Below, piece after piece: positions 41,849-51,127 of a stretch of 64,000 nucleotides of DNA (position 1 is its first letter; every line of letters starts with the position of its first letter). Under the pieces are notes generated by a model. That model saw nothing but the letters and a program-made list of their open reading frames with translations, made no database searches and was not told where the DNA came from. Made by a program: the position numbers and the translations under genes. The DNA is taken from assembly GCA_963755635.1 (NCBI GenBank), contig CAVWKS010000036.1, forward strand, positions 434,001 to 498,000. Reading direction: 5' to 3'. The stretch is from AC-32 sp963755635 (lineage in GTDB: Bacteria > Actinomycetota > Thermoleophilia > Gaiellales > Gaiellaceae).

Positions 41849-43453
41849 TTGACCAAGGCCAGCCCGCTCGCCCGCGAAGCAACGCTCTCGGCCGCTCTTG
41901 CGGCGGCCTCGGCGAGCCTGCTCGTCTGGCTCGGCCCACCCGGCGCCGACCTCGCCGAGCACGCCTACCAGCGAACGCTCTTTCTCCAGCACGGCTTCGC
42001 GCTCTGGAACAACTTCTGGTACGCGGGGCGCTACAGCTTCGTCACCTACAGCGTCCTCTACTACCCGGTCGCGGCGCTGCTCGGAATCCGGCTCCTGGCG
42101 GTCGCGACGGTTGCGACCGCGGCCCTTGCCTTCGCAGTCGTCATCGGGCGGCAGTGGGGCCCGGCCGTGCGCTGGTCGAGCCGGACCTTCGCGGTCGTGT
42201 GGGCAGGGATCGTGCTCTCGGCGGCATTTCCGTTCGCGCTGGGAGCGGCGCTGGCGCTGGTTGCGATCTGGGCGCTGCAGGCGCGCAGGCACTGGCGCTT
42301 CGCCCTGGTCGCGGCCCTGACGCTCGCCGCGAGCCCGCTCGCCTTCCTGCTCCTGACGCTGCTGCTGGCGGGGTTCGCGCTCGCGCGGCGGCCCGAGCGC
42401 TCATGGCTCGCGCCGGCGCTGACGATCGCCGGGTTCGGCGCGGTCGAGGTCGTGCTCTGGCGGCTGTTCCCGGGCGGGCGCTACCCGTTCTCTCTGCCCG
42501 AGCTCTCAGCGGCGGTCGTCTTCTGCGTGCTCGGCGCTGGGCTGACCTGGCGGATCGAGCGCGCACGTCCGCTGCGCTGGGTCTTCGTCATCTACCTGGC
42601 CGCGTGCCTCGGCGCATACCTGATCCCGTCTGCCGTCGGGGAAAACGTCGCGCGTCTGCGCTACGCGGCGCTGCCGATGGCGGTCCTGATGCTCTCGCTC
42701 CGGCGCTGGCGCCCCCTGCCGGTGTGCCTGATCGCCCTCGGGCTCGCGGTCTCCTGGAACGTGACCCCGATCGTCGGCCAGTACCTCAAGGGCAGCCACG
42801 ATCCCGCGGCCGGCGAGGCGTACTGGCAGCCGGCCATCGGCTACCTGCGCGCGCACCTGACGCCGGCCTATCGCGTCGAGGCGGTCGACACGGTCGGGCA
42901 TTGGTCCGCCGTCTACCTTGCCGAGGCGCAGATCCCGCTCGCCCGCGGCGACTTCCGTCAGGACGACTTTCCGCAGAACAAGGTCCTCTATGACGAGCTC
43001 GGACGTGGCACCTACCTCGCCTGGCTGCGGGGACTCGGCGTCCGCTACGTCGTGCTGACGGACGCGCCGGCGGACTACAGCGCCAAGGGCGAGGCCGCAT
43101 TGCTTCGGAGCGGGCGCTCGGGGCTACGGCCGGTCTTCCGCGCTGCCAATCTGCGCATCTTCGAGGTCCCGCACCCGCGTCCGATTCTCACGGGCGTAGG
43201 CACGGCGAGCATGCTCAGCCTCGGCGCGACCGACGTGCGGTTCCGGCTCACGCGGCCCGGGGTCTACCGGCTGGCCGTGCGGTATTCGCCCTACTGGCAC
43301 GCCGACGGCGCGTGCCTGAGCCGGCGGGCGGACGGAATGACGAACGTGGCGGTTGACCACGCAGGGCCGCTCGAGCTCACGTTCCGGGTCAACGCCCGGA
43401 GCGTGCTCTCAACGGTCGTCGGAAGCTCCGCGACTTCCTGCGATATCGACTAA
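41849..43453 (+). CDS. polytopic membrane protein, GT-C glycosyltransferase-like
   Basis: A 534-residue protein with roughly ten membrane helices (residues 10-360) and a soluble C-terminal part of about 170 residues. The first external loop has GADLAEHAYQRTLFLQHG, with an acidic residue where GT-C glycosyltransferases keep their catalytic Asp, and the soluble end resembles the globular domain of such enzymes. I cannot assign the donor or acceptor. TTG codons at 41837, 41843 and 41849 are the only reasonable starts; 41849 is chosen as it begins just before the first helix. Divergent from the GGT gene and convergent with ftsZ. Confidence 0.65.
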   Translation: MTKASPLAREATLSAALAAASASLLVWLGPPGADLAEHAYQRTLFLQHGFALWNNFWYAGRYSFVTYSVLYYPVAALLGIRLLAVATVATAALAFAVVIGRQWGPAVRWSSRTFAVVWAGIVLSAAFPFALGAALALVAIWALQARRHWRFALVAALTLAASPLAFLLLTLLLAGFALARRPERSWLAPALTIAGFGAVEVVLWRLFPGGRYPFSLPELSAAVVFCVLGAGLTWRIERARPLRWVFVIYLAACLGAYLIPSAVGENVARLRYAALPMAVLMLSLRRWRPLPVCLIALGLAVSWNVTPIVGQYLKGSHDPAAGEAYWQPAIGYLRAHLTPAYRVEAVDTVGHWSAVYLAEAQIPLARGDFRQDDFPQNKVLYDELGRGTYLAWLRGLGVRYVVLTDAPADYSAKGEAALLRSGRSGLRPVFRAANLRIFEVPHPRPILTGVGTASMLSLGATDVRFRLTRPGVYRLAVRYSPYWHADGACLSRRADGMTNVAVDHAGPLELTFRVNARSVLSTVVGSSATSCDID

Positions 43454-43459
43454 CCAGAG

Positions 43460-44883
43460 CTAGGGCTGCAGGAAGCTCGGCGGCTCGAGGGCCTCTTCGT
43501 CCGCGGCCTCGGCCTTGATCGCGATCCGCCGCTGGGCGGCGCGCGCGCCGAAACCGGTGGCCACGACCGTGACCCAGACCTGGCCCGTGAGCCGGTCGTC
43601 GATCGTCGCGCCGAAGATGATGTTCGTGTCGCCCGTCGACGCCTCCCGCACGACCTCGGCGGCCTCGTTGACCTCGTAGAGCGAGAGGTCGTCGCCACCT
43701 GCGATCGAGAGGAGGATGCCCTTCGCGCCGGCGATCTCGGTGTCGATCAGCGGGGAGCGCAGCGCGCGCTCGGCGGCCTCCTTGGCGCGGTTGTCCCCGC
43801 TCGCCGAGAAGCCGATGCCCATCAGCGCGGTTCCCGCGTCCTTCATCACCGTGCGTACGTCGGCGAAGTCGAGGTTGATCAGGCCCGGGAGCGTGATCAG
43901 GTCGCAGATGCCCTGGACGCCCTGGCGGAGGACGTCGTCGGCGATCCGGAAGGCGTCGAGCATCGACGTGTCGCGGTCGAGCACCTCGAGCAGCCGTTCG
44001 TTCGGCACGACGATGACCGTGTCGCAGTTCGCGCGCAGCGAGTCGACCCCGTCGGTGGCCTGGCGCAGGCGGCGCGTGCCTTCGAACTTGAACGGCGTCG
44101 TGACGATCCCGACCGTGAGCGCGCCGAGCTCGCGCGCGATCCGCGCGACGACAGGGGCCGCGCCGGAGCCGGTGCCGCCTCCCTCGCCTGCGGTCACGAA
44201 GACCATGTCCGACCCGCGCAGGGCGCGCTTGACCTGGTCGTAGGCCTCTTCCGCCGCCCTGCGGCCGAGATCGGGGTCGGCGCCGGAGCCGAGCCCCTCG
44301 GTGAGCTCGCGGCCGATGTGGATCTTGACCGGCGCGTCGCTCATCTGGAGCTGCTGGATGTCCGTGTTGACAGCGACGAACTCGACCTGCGAGATGTCGG
44401 CGTCGATCATCCGGTTGACGGCGTTCAGGCCCGCGCCGCCGACTCCGACGACGCGGATCACGGCGATGTACGCGCCGGGCTCGGGGACCCGGTGCAGGCG
44501 CGGAGGCGGCTCGGGCAGCGGCTCTAGGCGCGGGCGCTCGGAGGCCTTCTTCGGCGCAGGCGGGGCCGCACGTGGCGCAGGCGGCTTGGCGGCCTTCGGC
44601 TTTTCGCGCTCGCGCTCGGCCGCTCGGACTCGGGGTCGGGCTTGATCTCTGGCGTGGGCTCGGGCGTGCGCTCCGGCAGCCGAACCGGCTCGGGCTTCGC
44701 CTCATCCACCCACTCCGGGACGTGCTCGACGGTCTGCTCGGGCGGCTCGGCGGGACCGGGCTCGGGTACCGGCGCGGCCTCCTCGGTGCGGCCTTCCTTC
44801 TCGGCCTGTCGCTGGGCGGCCTCGGTCGCCCGGAACAGCTCGGCCAGCGGGCCCTCACGCATGCTCGCGCGCCTGCGCGCCAT
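43460..44883 (-). CDS. ftsZ: FtsZ-type tubulin homologue with long N-terminal extension; one frameshift near 44620
   Basis: 474 residues after restoring one missing base near 44618-44624. Residues 1-28 (ARRRASMREGPLAELFRA) look helical, 30-138 are Pro/Glu/Ala/Lys-rich and disordered. The GTPase core starts near 142 (VIRVVGVGGAGLNAVNRM), with tubulin signature GEGGGTGSGAAP, NERLLEV and T7 loop NLDFADVRTVMKDAG. The C-terminus ends quickly in EPPSFLQP, like the FtsZ conserved terminal peptide, with almost no linker. The ATG at 44881-44883 has GGAGG 6 nt upstream and overlaps parA by 29 nt. It acts in Z-ring formation; whether another ftsZ exists elsewhere cannot be seen. Confidence 0.85.
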
Positions 44884-45688
44884 TGAGCACCTCCTTCGCA
44901 AGCCTGCGGTAGGCCTCCGCGGCTTTTCCGCTGGGGTCGTATTTCAGGACGGACGTGCCCTTCACCGGTGCCTCCGCATAGCGCACGGTCTTGCGAATCT
45001 TCGTCTCGAAGACGAGGTCGCCGAAGTTCTCCTGCAGGATCTCGACCGCCTCGCGCGAGTGCAGCGTCCGCTTGTCGTACATCGTCGGGAGGATCCCTTC
45101 GATCTCGACGTGCGGGTTCAGGTTCTCGCGGATCATCGAGAGCGTGTTCTCGAGCTGGACCAGCCCGCGGAGCGAGAGGTACTCGCACTGCACGGGCACG
45201 ATCACGCCGTTCGAGGCAACGAGCGCGTTGATCGTGAGCAGCCCGAGCGACGGCGGCGTGTCAATCAGGACGTAGTCGTAGCCGCCCTTCACATCGGCCA
45301 GCGCTTTCTCGAGCGCCCGCTCGCGGCCGATCATGCTCGAGAGCGCGAGCTCGGCGCCGGCGAGGTCGATCGACGAGACCGCGAGATCGACCTCCGTGTG
45401 CTGGACCACCTCCTGGATCGGGAGGCGGTGCACGAGAACGTCGAACATCGAGCGCTCGATCGAGTCGGGGTTCAGCCCCTGGCTCATCGTCAGGTTGCCC
45501 TGCGGATCGAGGTCGACGAGCAGCACCTTGAGGCCCTTCTCCGCGAACGCCACGCCGAGGTTCAGGGTCGTCGTCGTCTTCGCCACCCCGCCCTTCTGGT
45601 TGGCGAACGAGATCACGCGCGCCATCGGCGCCCCCTTGGCAGTCTCGGTGCGAATTCCCGGTCGCGGAAGCAGGCGAGCAAGCCCCAT
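44855..45688 (-). CDS. ParA-family ATPase
   Basis: A 277-residue ParA/Soj-like ATPase. Deviant Walker A is NQKGGVAKTTTTLNLG, Walker A' VLLVDLDPQGNLT, Walker B DYVLIDTPPSLGLLTINAL, and the DNA-binding helix region follows. From ATG 45688 (AAAGGGG upstream) there is a 21-residue leader before MARVISFANQKGG; ATG 45625 is the alternative start. No parB is adjacent. Its 3' end overlaps the ftsZ-type gene on the same strand, so the pair is likely one transcript linking DNA position and cell division. Confidence 0.92.
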   Translation of the reverse strand: MGLARLLPRPGIRTETAKGAPMARVISFANQKGGVAKTTTTLNLGVAFAEKGLKVLLVDLDPQGNLTMSQGLNPDSIERSMFDVLVHRLPIQEVVQHTEVDLAVSSIDLAGAELALSSMIGRERALEKALADVKGGYDYVLIDTPPSLGLLTINALVASNGVIVPVQCEYLSLRGLVQLENTLSMIRENLNPHVEIEGILPTMYDKRTLHSREAVEILQENFGDLVFETKIRKTVRYAEAPVKGTSVLKYDPSGKAAEAYRRLAKEVLNGAQAREHA

Positions 45689-45805
45689 CGAGCCCCTTTC
45701 TTCGCTCTCATGCTAGCTATCCCTCCGGGAAATGCCCGGAATTTCAGGACAGCCGGTTTCGGGCCACGCTTGCGTTCCCGCAATCTACGAATTGTCGAGG
45801 ACGGA

Positions 45806-46042
45806 TCAGCTCATCGTCGCCGCCCTCCCGGTCGTTGGCGCCTCTCTGCCGGCGAGTGCAGACCGGCAGCGGACGAGCGCCGTCGCGGCGAGATCGGTCC
45901 CGGCGGCTTCCGCGGAGATCCAGGCTTCCGCCTCCTCGAGCAGCGCGTGCACCTCCGCGAGCAGCCAGCGCGCCGGCGCATGCTCCCGCTCGAGCGCCTC
46001 GATACGCCGCAATCGCCGTAGGACCGTTCGGGCTTCGTCCAT
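45806..46042 (-). CDS. small helical protein, hypothetical
   Basis: A 78-residue, Ala/Glu/Arg-rich protein predicted to be helical (VLRRLRRIEALEREHAPARW and WLLAEVHALLEEAEAWISAE). No family recognised and no clear Shine-Dalgarno. The ATG at 46040-46042 begins 75 bp from the divergent gene at 46118. The frame remains open further upstream, but that part is a shadow of the divergent gene. Confidence 0.5.
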   Translation of the reverse strand: MDEARTVLRRLRRIEALEREHAPARWLLAEVHALLEEAEAWISAEAAGTDLAATALVRCRSALAGREAPTTGRAATMS

Positions 46043-46117
46043 GGAGACGACGCTAGCCGGGAAAGTCGCACGTGTCTGTAACCGGACCGTGCCGAAAGCG
46101 TTACGTTCGTTCCACAC

Positions 46118-46870
46118 GTGGCTCCACAGCCCGATCGTGAGCTCGCCGAGGCTCGAGCCGCAATCGACCGCGGCGATACCCGCGCGGCGCTCAAGCGGCT
46201 CGAGCGAGCACGGCGCGGGTACCTGAAGCAGCACGACGCGGACGGTCTCGAGCACCTGCTCCTGCTCGCCGACGTGCTCGATCCGACCGACGAGCGCACT
46301 CGCATCGGACGCGAGAACTTCGTCTATGCGGTCAAGCAGAACCTGCGCCTCGAGAGCCGCCGCGCCGCGCAGCGCACGTCGCAGCCCTGGAACGATCCAT
46401 ACCCGGACCTGGCGGCGCCGACCGAGCACACCGGCATCGCTTTCACCCGCGGGGTCAAGCTGACGATCGCAATCGGTGCGGTTCTCGGGACGGCCGCTCT
46501 GCTAGCCCTCTTCATCCTGCCGCTCGTCTTCTCGTCGAGCTCAACCGGGCTCACGCTCCGGATCCGCAACGACACCGGCGCCAAGCTCACGGTGCGAGGC
46601 TGCGACGACCTTGACTGCGCCTCGACCTGGATGCACGCCGAGCTCGGCCCGGGCCTCGCGACGGAGCGCAACGTCGCCACCGACGACCTCGTCGACGTCT
46701 TCCGCTTCAAGCGGGGCGGCGAGGACTTCTGCCTGCAGCTGCGCGTGCACGACGCGTTCGTGCGCTACGGCTCCGACAAAAGCGTCGTGCTCGTCGGACG
46801 GCTCTCCCGGGCCACGCCCTGCCCGGGCACGACGATCCTCCCCGAGAGGTCGCGCGAGTCCGGCCTTTAG
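46118..46870 (+). CDS. single-pass membrane protein, unknown function
   Basis: A 250-residue protein from GTG 46118. The cytoplasmic part (1-105) has a TPR-like stretch, ELAEARAAIDRGDTRAALKR. One membrane helix, IAIGAVLGTAALLALFILPLVF, lies near residues 113-134. The outer domain (135-250) has paired Cys in RGCDDLDC and two more later. No family recognised. Its stop shares TTAG (46867-46870) with the convergent gene. Confidence 0.7.
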   Translation: MAPQPDRELAEARAAIDRGDTRAALKRLERARRGYLKQHDADGLEHLLLLADVLDPTDERTRIGRENFVYAVKQNLRLESRRAAQRTSQPWNDPYPDLAAPTEHTGIAFTRGVKLTIAIGAVLGTAALLALFILPLVFSSSSTGLTLRIRNDTGAKLTVRGCDDLDCASTWMHAELGPGLATERNVATDDLVDVFRFKRGGEDFCLQLRVHDAFVRYGSDKSVVLVGRLSRATPCPGTTILPERSRESGL

Positions 46871-48087
46871 GAGGCCACGGCTGCGAAGTAACCCGCCGGC
46901 CGCGGACTGACACCGAGGAGCGCGTCGTCGAGCGACTCGATCAGCGCGAATCGGTCGCCGTGCGCGACCGTCTCGACCAGGGCCTTGCGCACCGCCTCAG
47001 CGGCGGCATGCCCGGCGGGCTCGCCCCTCGTGAGCGCGCGGAGCCGCTCGAGCTCCTGGGCCCGCTCGGTCCCGGTCTCCCCCAGCAGCACTGCCGCCCG
47101 CACCGCGGCCGCCCAGAGCCCGTCCGGGCCGCCCAGCAGTGCCGTCAGCGCCTCGCGCAGCTGTTCCGAGCGATACGGCTCCTCGGCGAAGAGCGAGAGC
47201 TCCCAGCGGTCGAGCGCCTCCGCGAGCTCGGGATCCTCCTCCGCCTGCCCGAGCTGCGCGAGCAGGTCGGCGGCAAGCCGCGCGCGAAAGGCGTCCAGCC
47301 GCGTCGGCTCTCCGGGCGGCTCTGCCGCGGCGATCGGCAGCACTGGCCTGATCCCGAGCGGGCGCCAGTCGAGCCGCTCGAACAACACCGGCCCGGCCGC
47401 AACCGGCGCGGCGGTCGCGAGCCGCAGCGCGCTGACAGCATCCGCGACCTCCGCAGAGGCGTCCGGAGCCGTCGCGTTCTGCCCGAGCCCGCGCTCCAGC
47501 TCCACCACGAGCAGCCGGTCGACCGCTCGGCCGAACCTGTCGGGCAGCAGTCCCGACGCCTCCGGCCAGTGCGCCGCCAGCTCTCCCTCGGCGGCCAGGC
47601 GCACGCGCAGGCCGTCGGACAGCTCGTAGGTCCCGCCGGCCGAAAGGCCGATCAAAGGCGCGAGCGCCGCATACTGCCTGCGCTCGCCGAGCAACGTCTC
47701 CTCGAACGCCGAGTACGCGCGGTCGAACGAATCGTCGCGCCAGTCCGCACCGCCCGCGGCCTCGGCGACGTCGGCGAGAAGCGGCAGCAGGATCGTGCGG
47801 AGCAGCGGCTCCTCCCCTCCTCCATGAGCGCTCGCGTAGACGGCGGCCGCGGGCTCGCGCGCGAGCTCTTCGAGCGCGATGCGCGCGTCGGCGAGCGCCC
47901 CGAGCCGGTGAGCACGCGCCTGGACGTACGAACGGAGCAGCGGCCGGTACTCACAGAGACCGCCCGCATGTTCCTCGAAGGCGAACGGGATGTCGTCGCC
48001 GGACTCGACGTCGGCCTGGAGCAGCGAGAACGAGGCCAAGCAGAAACAGCGCAGGCTGTAGTAGAGGTGCGGAGCACGCACGGCCAC
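46867..48087 (-). CDS. hypothetical protein, helical, unknown function
   Basis: A 406-residue protein not recognised. It opens VAVRAPHLYYSLRCFCLASF and is thereafter Ala/Leu/Glu/Arg-rich with no membrane segment and no obvious catalytic motif; a stretch LRLATAAPVAAGPVLFERLD divides two helical halves. GTG 48085-48087 is chosen because it follows the Nei-type glycosylase stop by 8 nt; upstream the frame only shadows that gene. Co-transcription with the glycosylase gives a weak hint of a DNA-repair or stress context. Confidence 0.6.
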   Translation of the reverse strand: MAVRAPHLYYSLRCFCLASFSLLQADVESGDDIPFAFEEHAGGLCEYRPLLRSYVQARAHRLGALADARIALEELAREPAAAVYASAHGGGEEPLLRTILLPLLADVAEAAGGADWRDDSFDRAYSAFEETLLGERRQYAALAPLIGLSAGGTYELSDGLRVRLAAEGELAAHWPEASGLLPDRFGRAVDRLLVVELERGLGQNATAPDASAEVADAVSALRLATAAPVAAGPVLFERLDWRPLGIRPVLPIAAAEPPGEPTRLDAFRARLAADLLAQLGQAEEDPELAEALDRWELSLFAEEPYRSEQLREALTALLGGPDGLWAAAVRAAVLLGETGTERAQELERLRALTRGEPAGHAAAEAVRKALVETVAHGDRFALIESLDDALLGVSPRPAGYFAAVAS

Positions 48088-48095
48088 GGAGCTAC

Positions 48096-48863
48096 CTACG
48101 TGCCGGACGTGGCCTCTCCTCTCTGGCCCTCTCCTCTCTGGCAGCGCGGGCACCAGTACGCGGTCCGGTTCGCGTCGCCCTGGCCGCGCGAGCGGATCGG
48201 CTCGCCGCAGCGCCGGCACGGACGCCCCGCGCGCTTGTAGACGGCGCGCCCGTTGCTCCAGCGCTCGACCGACGCCCGCATCAGCCGCGCCGCCTCCCGA
48301 AGCACGCGGTCGAGCTCCTCGTCGCTCGCCTCGCCGACCGGCAGCCAGGGCGACAGGCGCGCGTGCCAGAGCGACTCCGCCTTCCAGATGTTCCCGATGC
48401 CGGCGACGACACGCTGGTCGAGGAGCGCGTCGCCGAGCTCACGCGCTTCGTCCCGGCGGAGGTTCGCGACCATCGAGCCAAAATCGGGCGGCTCCGCGAG
48501 GATGTCCGGGCCGAGCCGGCGCGTGCCGCGCGTCGAGAGCTCCAGCACCGGCCCGTTCCAGAGCACGGCCTCCCGCTCCTTTCCCGCGAGCACGAGCCAC
48601 GGCTTGCCGTGCCGCACGGAGCCGCGCTCGACGACCTGCCAGCGCCCGGTCATGCGCAGATGGCTGCGCAGCACGAGCCCGCCCTGGAAGGTCAGGAGCA
48701 GGTTCTTGCCGATCGCCTCGACGGCCTCGAGCCGCCGGCCGTCGATCCGCTCGGCCGCGACCGAGGCGGCAGCCCGCGGGTGCGGCGTCTCGACGGCGAC
48801 GTACTCGCCCACGAGCACCTGCAACTTGCGCGCCGCGCGATGAAGCGAGTCGCCCTCAGGCAT
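48096..48863 (-). CDS. Fpg/Nei family DNA glycosylase
   Basis: A 255-residue base-excision repair enzyme. The N-terminal MPEGDSLHRAARKL carries the catalytic Pro2 and Glu3, with Asp5-Ser as in Nei (endonuclease VIII) rather than Fpg. The helix-two-turn-helix has GDALLDQRVVAGIGNIWKAE and the zinc finger uses CRRCGEPI and CPRCQRGE. The substrate is probably oxidised pyrimidines. The C-terminal tail contains a tandem duplication (QRGEG-QRGEA), see the repeat at 48113. It is head-to-head with the lipoprotein gene. Confidence 0.93.
   Translation of the reverse strand: MPEGDSLHRAARKLQVLVGEYVAVETPHPRAAASVAAERIDGRRLEAVEAIGKNLLLTFQGGLVLRSHLRMTGRWQVVERGSVRHGKPWLVLAGKEREAVLWNGPVLELSTRGTRRLGPDILAEPPDFGSMVANLRRDEARELGDALLDQRVVAGIGNIWKAESLWHARLSPWLPVGEASDEELDRVLREAARLMRASVERWSNGRAVYKRAGRPCRRCGEPIRSRGQGDANRTAYWCPRCQRGEGQRGEATSGT
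48113..48142. repeat. 15-bp perfect tandem repeat, two copies
   Basis: CCTCTCCTCTCTGGC occurs twice in tandem at 48113-48127 and 48128-48142. It lies in frame within the 3' end of the glycosylase gene and duplicates five residues (QRGEG then QRGEA). Likely a slippage duplication behind the zinc finger. Confidence 0.85.
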
Positions 48864-48894
48864 GAACTCAGGCTATCCGCGGTACGTTCCAGAC

Positions 48895-49290
48895 ATGATC
48901 GTCCGGCTCGCGGTTCTGGGGATGGCCGTCATGGCACTCACGGCGTGCGGTGGGCAGACCCCTGCCGGCTCCGGGCGAACGACCGGATCGAGCGGTTTCA
49001 CGGGCAAGGCCACCGTCTCGCCGGCGCAGAACACCTGCCCCGCCACGCGCTCGTGCGGACGGCCCGCGGCCGGGTTCACGCTCCAGTTCTCGCAGCATGG
49101 CCACGTGGTGGTCACGGCCACGACCGGAAAGGACGGGAGCTTTCGCGCCGCCCTGCCGAACGGTGGTACCTACGTGATCAGCGTCAGGAGCAACCCGGGG
49201 ATCGCGCCGACGGTCAAGCCGGCTACGGCGACCGCGAGCGACGGCGAGTTCAAGCAGCTCGACCTGATGATCGACGTCGGGATCCGTTAG
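48895..49290 (+). CDS. small lipoprotein with carboxypeptidase-regulatory-like domain
   Basis: A 131-residue exported lipoprotein. The signal peptide MIVRLAVLGMAVMALTACGG ends in the lipobox LTAC. After a Ser/Gly linker, a beta-sandwich follows: GFTLQFSQHGHVVVTATTGK, DGSFRAALPNGGTYVISVRS, the pattern of carboxypeptidase-regulatory-like domains. Two more Cys (CPATRSCGRP) may pair. ATG 48895 is chosen because it begins the signal peptide; an earlier in-frame ATG at 48862 would place polar residues in front. Function unknown. Confidence 0.8.
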   Translation: MIVRLAVLGMAVMALTACGGQTPAGSGRTTGSSGFTGKATVSPAQNTCPATRSCGRPAAGFTLQFSQHGHVVVTATTGKDGSFRAALPNGGTYVISVRSNPGIAPTVKPATATASDGEFKQLDLMIDVGIR

Positions 49291-49301
49291 CCGAAGGCAG
49301 C

Positions 49302-49331
49302 CGGAGAGCGCCCCCGAAGAGGCGCCCTCCG
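49302..49331. terminator. bidirectional hairpin between convergent genes
   Basis: CGGAG-A-GCGCC (49302-49312) pairs with GGCGC-C-CTCCG (49321-49331), one internal mismatch and an 8-nt loop. It lies between the lipoprotein stop (49290) and the secreted protein stop (49354). Confidence 0.6.
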
Positions 49332-49353
49332 ACGTTGGCGAGGTCCCGCTCGG

Positions 49354-50998
49354 CTACGCCGGGCAGGGGTTGTAGTTGAGCGTCTGGTGGTAGTTGTTCG
49401 TCCTCAGACGCGTCGCTGGGTTCGGGCCGGGGTAGAAGCTGAAGAGCAGCGGCCCGTACTCGGCGGTCGAGTTCCCGCCGAACGTGTTCGTGGTGCCCGG
49501 GATGCTCGGGCCTCCGAGCTGCCACACGCAGCGGCCGTTGCGCGCCCATCGCCGACACCCCGGTCGAGAAGATCGGGTAGAAGTCGGCGCCCGGCGGCGG
49601 GTTGGTGCAACCGATCCCCGTGAGCCGGTCGCAGCTGCCGCCGTAGTCCGCCGCCTCGATCCGCGGCAGGTCGGTCTCGAAGGCTGCCCGGCTGAAGTTC
49701 TGCCCGTTGAAGGTCGGGCTGGTGAACGTCACCGGGGTCGTGTGGTACTTCTGGTCCTGCCCACGGTTCCGCCCCGTTCCGGGCCAGTTCAAACCGTAGG
49801 CGGTCCCGTCGAAGTCGACATCTGTCCCGAGACAGCCTCCGATCGCCACGAGCAGCGAGTCGTCCGCGTTGAAGCACCCGTAGTCGTCGTCGTCGAGCCC
49901 CTCGTCGTTGTTGAGGCAGTTCCCGTTCTCATCGGCCTGGTTGCAGTACTCGAAGTGGCCGATCTCGTCCGAGAAGGCGACGTTGTAGGTGTGCGCCGCC
50001 CACGGGACGCGGGTGTGCTCGCTCGAGCTCCCGTACATCGGGTGGTAGGCGTACGGCGCCTCGTGGCAGGTCGAGCTGGAAGGCTCGTAGAGGATCTGCT
50101 GGAACCCGTTCGCCACGCTCGCCGTCATCGAGCCCGACTCGCCGCTCGTCAGGTCGTTGATCGCGACCTGGAAGCCGGCGGCGGTGTCGTGCATGTCGAC
50201 GGTGAGCACGTCGCCCGAGTTCATCCACAGGTCGGTCGCCGGGTTCGGCGTGATCGCGTCGTACGGCGGCGCGAAGACCGAGAGTGGGTCGGGCGCCGCG
50301 TGCGGCACGCCGTTGTGCGTGATGAACGCGAACGAGACCGGCTCGATGCCGACCTGGTTCAGGCAGTCGCTGTTGTTCGGGACGCCCGTGTTGCCGTTCT
50401 GGTTGAGGCTGTCGATCGTGAGTGCCGCGCACCACTTCGTGGCGTCACAGCTCACTCCCGGCGGCCAGGGGACCCAGCCCGGCGGATAGAACTGCATCTC
50501 CATGTACGCGGCCCCCGGGTGCTTGCCGATGTAGTCGGCAGCGGTCTCGTCGGTGCCGTCGAAGATGTTCGCGTCCGTGTCGGGCGCGCACGTGTTCGTC
50601 CACTCCGGGAACGACTGGCTGTCGCACATCGCCATCCCGAACCAGAACGCCGGACGGAGCTGGAAGTTCCAGGTCGCGCCCGAGCCGTCCTGCTGCGGCA
50701 TGAAGTGCGGGTCGCTCGGCAGCTTGAGGCGGTAGAGATTCGAGTTGCCGGAGCCTTGCGTGTCCGAGTAGAAGAGCAGCGAGGGCTCGTCGTGGCCGGT
50801 GTATGCGCCGTTCGGGCCGATCGAGTCCTTCACCTCCGTGCAGATCTGGAGGCCCTGGCTGCAGTTGCGGACTCCGTATTCGTCGCCGGATCCGCCGGAT
50901 CCGCTACTGATGGTCGGGCCGGTCGACGCCCCGGCGCCGAGCGGGGCGAAGACGACCACCCCGGCGAGCAAGAGCAATGCGAGGACAAACCGTCTCAT
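49354..50998 (-). CDS. secreted Cys-rich protein, unknown function, one frameshift near 49546
   Basis: About 547 residues once repaired. The signal peptide MRRFVLALLLLAGVVVFAPL begins at ATG 50998 with AAAGGAG upstream. The mature part has many Asn, Asp, Trp and Cys and landmarks such as GHDEPSLLFYSDTQGSGN, AFWFGMAMCDSQSFPEW, NSGDVLTVDMHDTAAGF and HFEYCNQADENGNC. Homology leaves the frame after TGVSAMG; the correct tail (WQLGGPSIPGTTNTFGGN, then YGPLLFSFYPG) resumes one base away and ends at 49354-49356. I recall similar proteins in actinobacteria and fungi without a known role. It has a promoter and leader hairpin of its own. Confidence 0.78.
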
Positions 50999-51099
50999 CG
51001 GTCTCCTTTCGCGAGTGGGCGGGCTGCAGGCCCCCGCCAAGGGGTCTGTGGGCGGCGGGAGGACTCGGCTTGAGCCGTATCTGCGCTCCCTCTCCCCAA

Positions 51100-51117
51100 G
51101 GGCTCCGGACGGAGCCC
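51100..51117 (-). other. 5'-leader hairpin upstream of the secreted protein gene
   Basis: GGGCTCC and GGAGCCC form a perfect 7-bp stem with a 4-nt loop. On the minus strand it begins within a few bases of the predicted transcription start and is followed by a leader of about 100 nt before the ATG at 50998. It could equally terminate the Lhr transcript that ends at 51163. Confidence 0.5.
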
Positions 51118-51127
51118 AATCGCCGGG

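Noticed and set aside
46043..46429. Upstream extension of the small helical protein to 207 residues
   Set aside because: That part is antisense to the membrane protein starting at 46118 and shows no independent features.
51000..51120. Cyclic di-AMP or cyclic di-GMP riboswitch in the leader of the secreted protein gene
   Set aside because: The hallmark conserved sequences of the ydaO and GEMM motifs were not found; only simple hairpins are visible.
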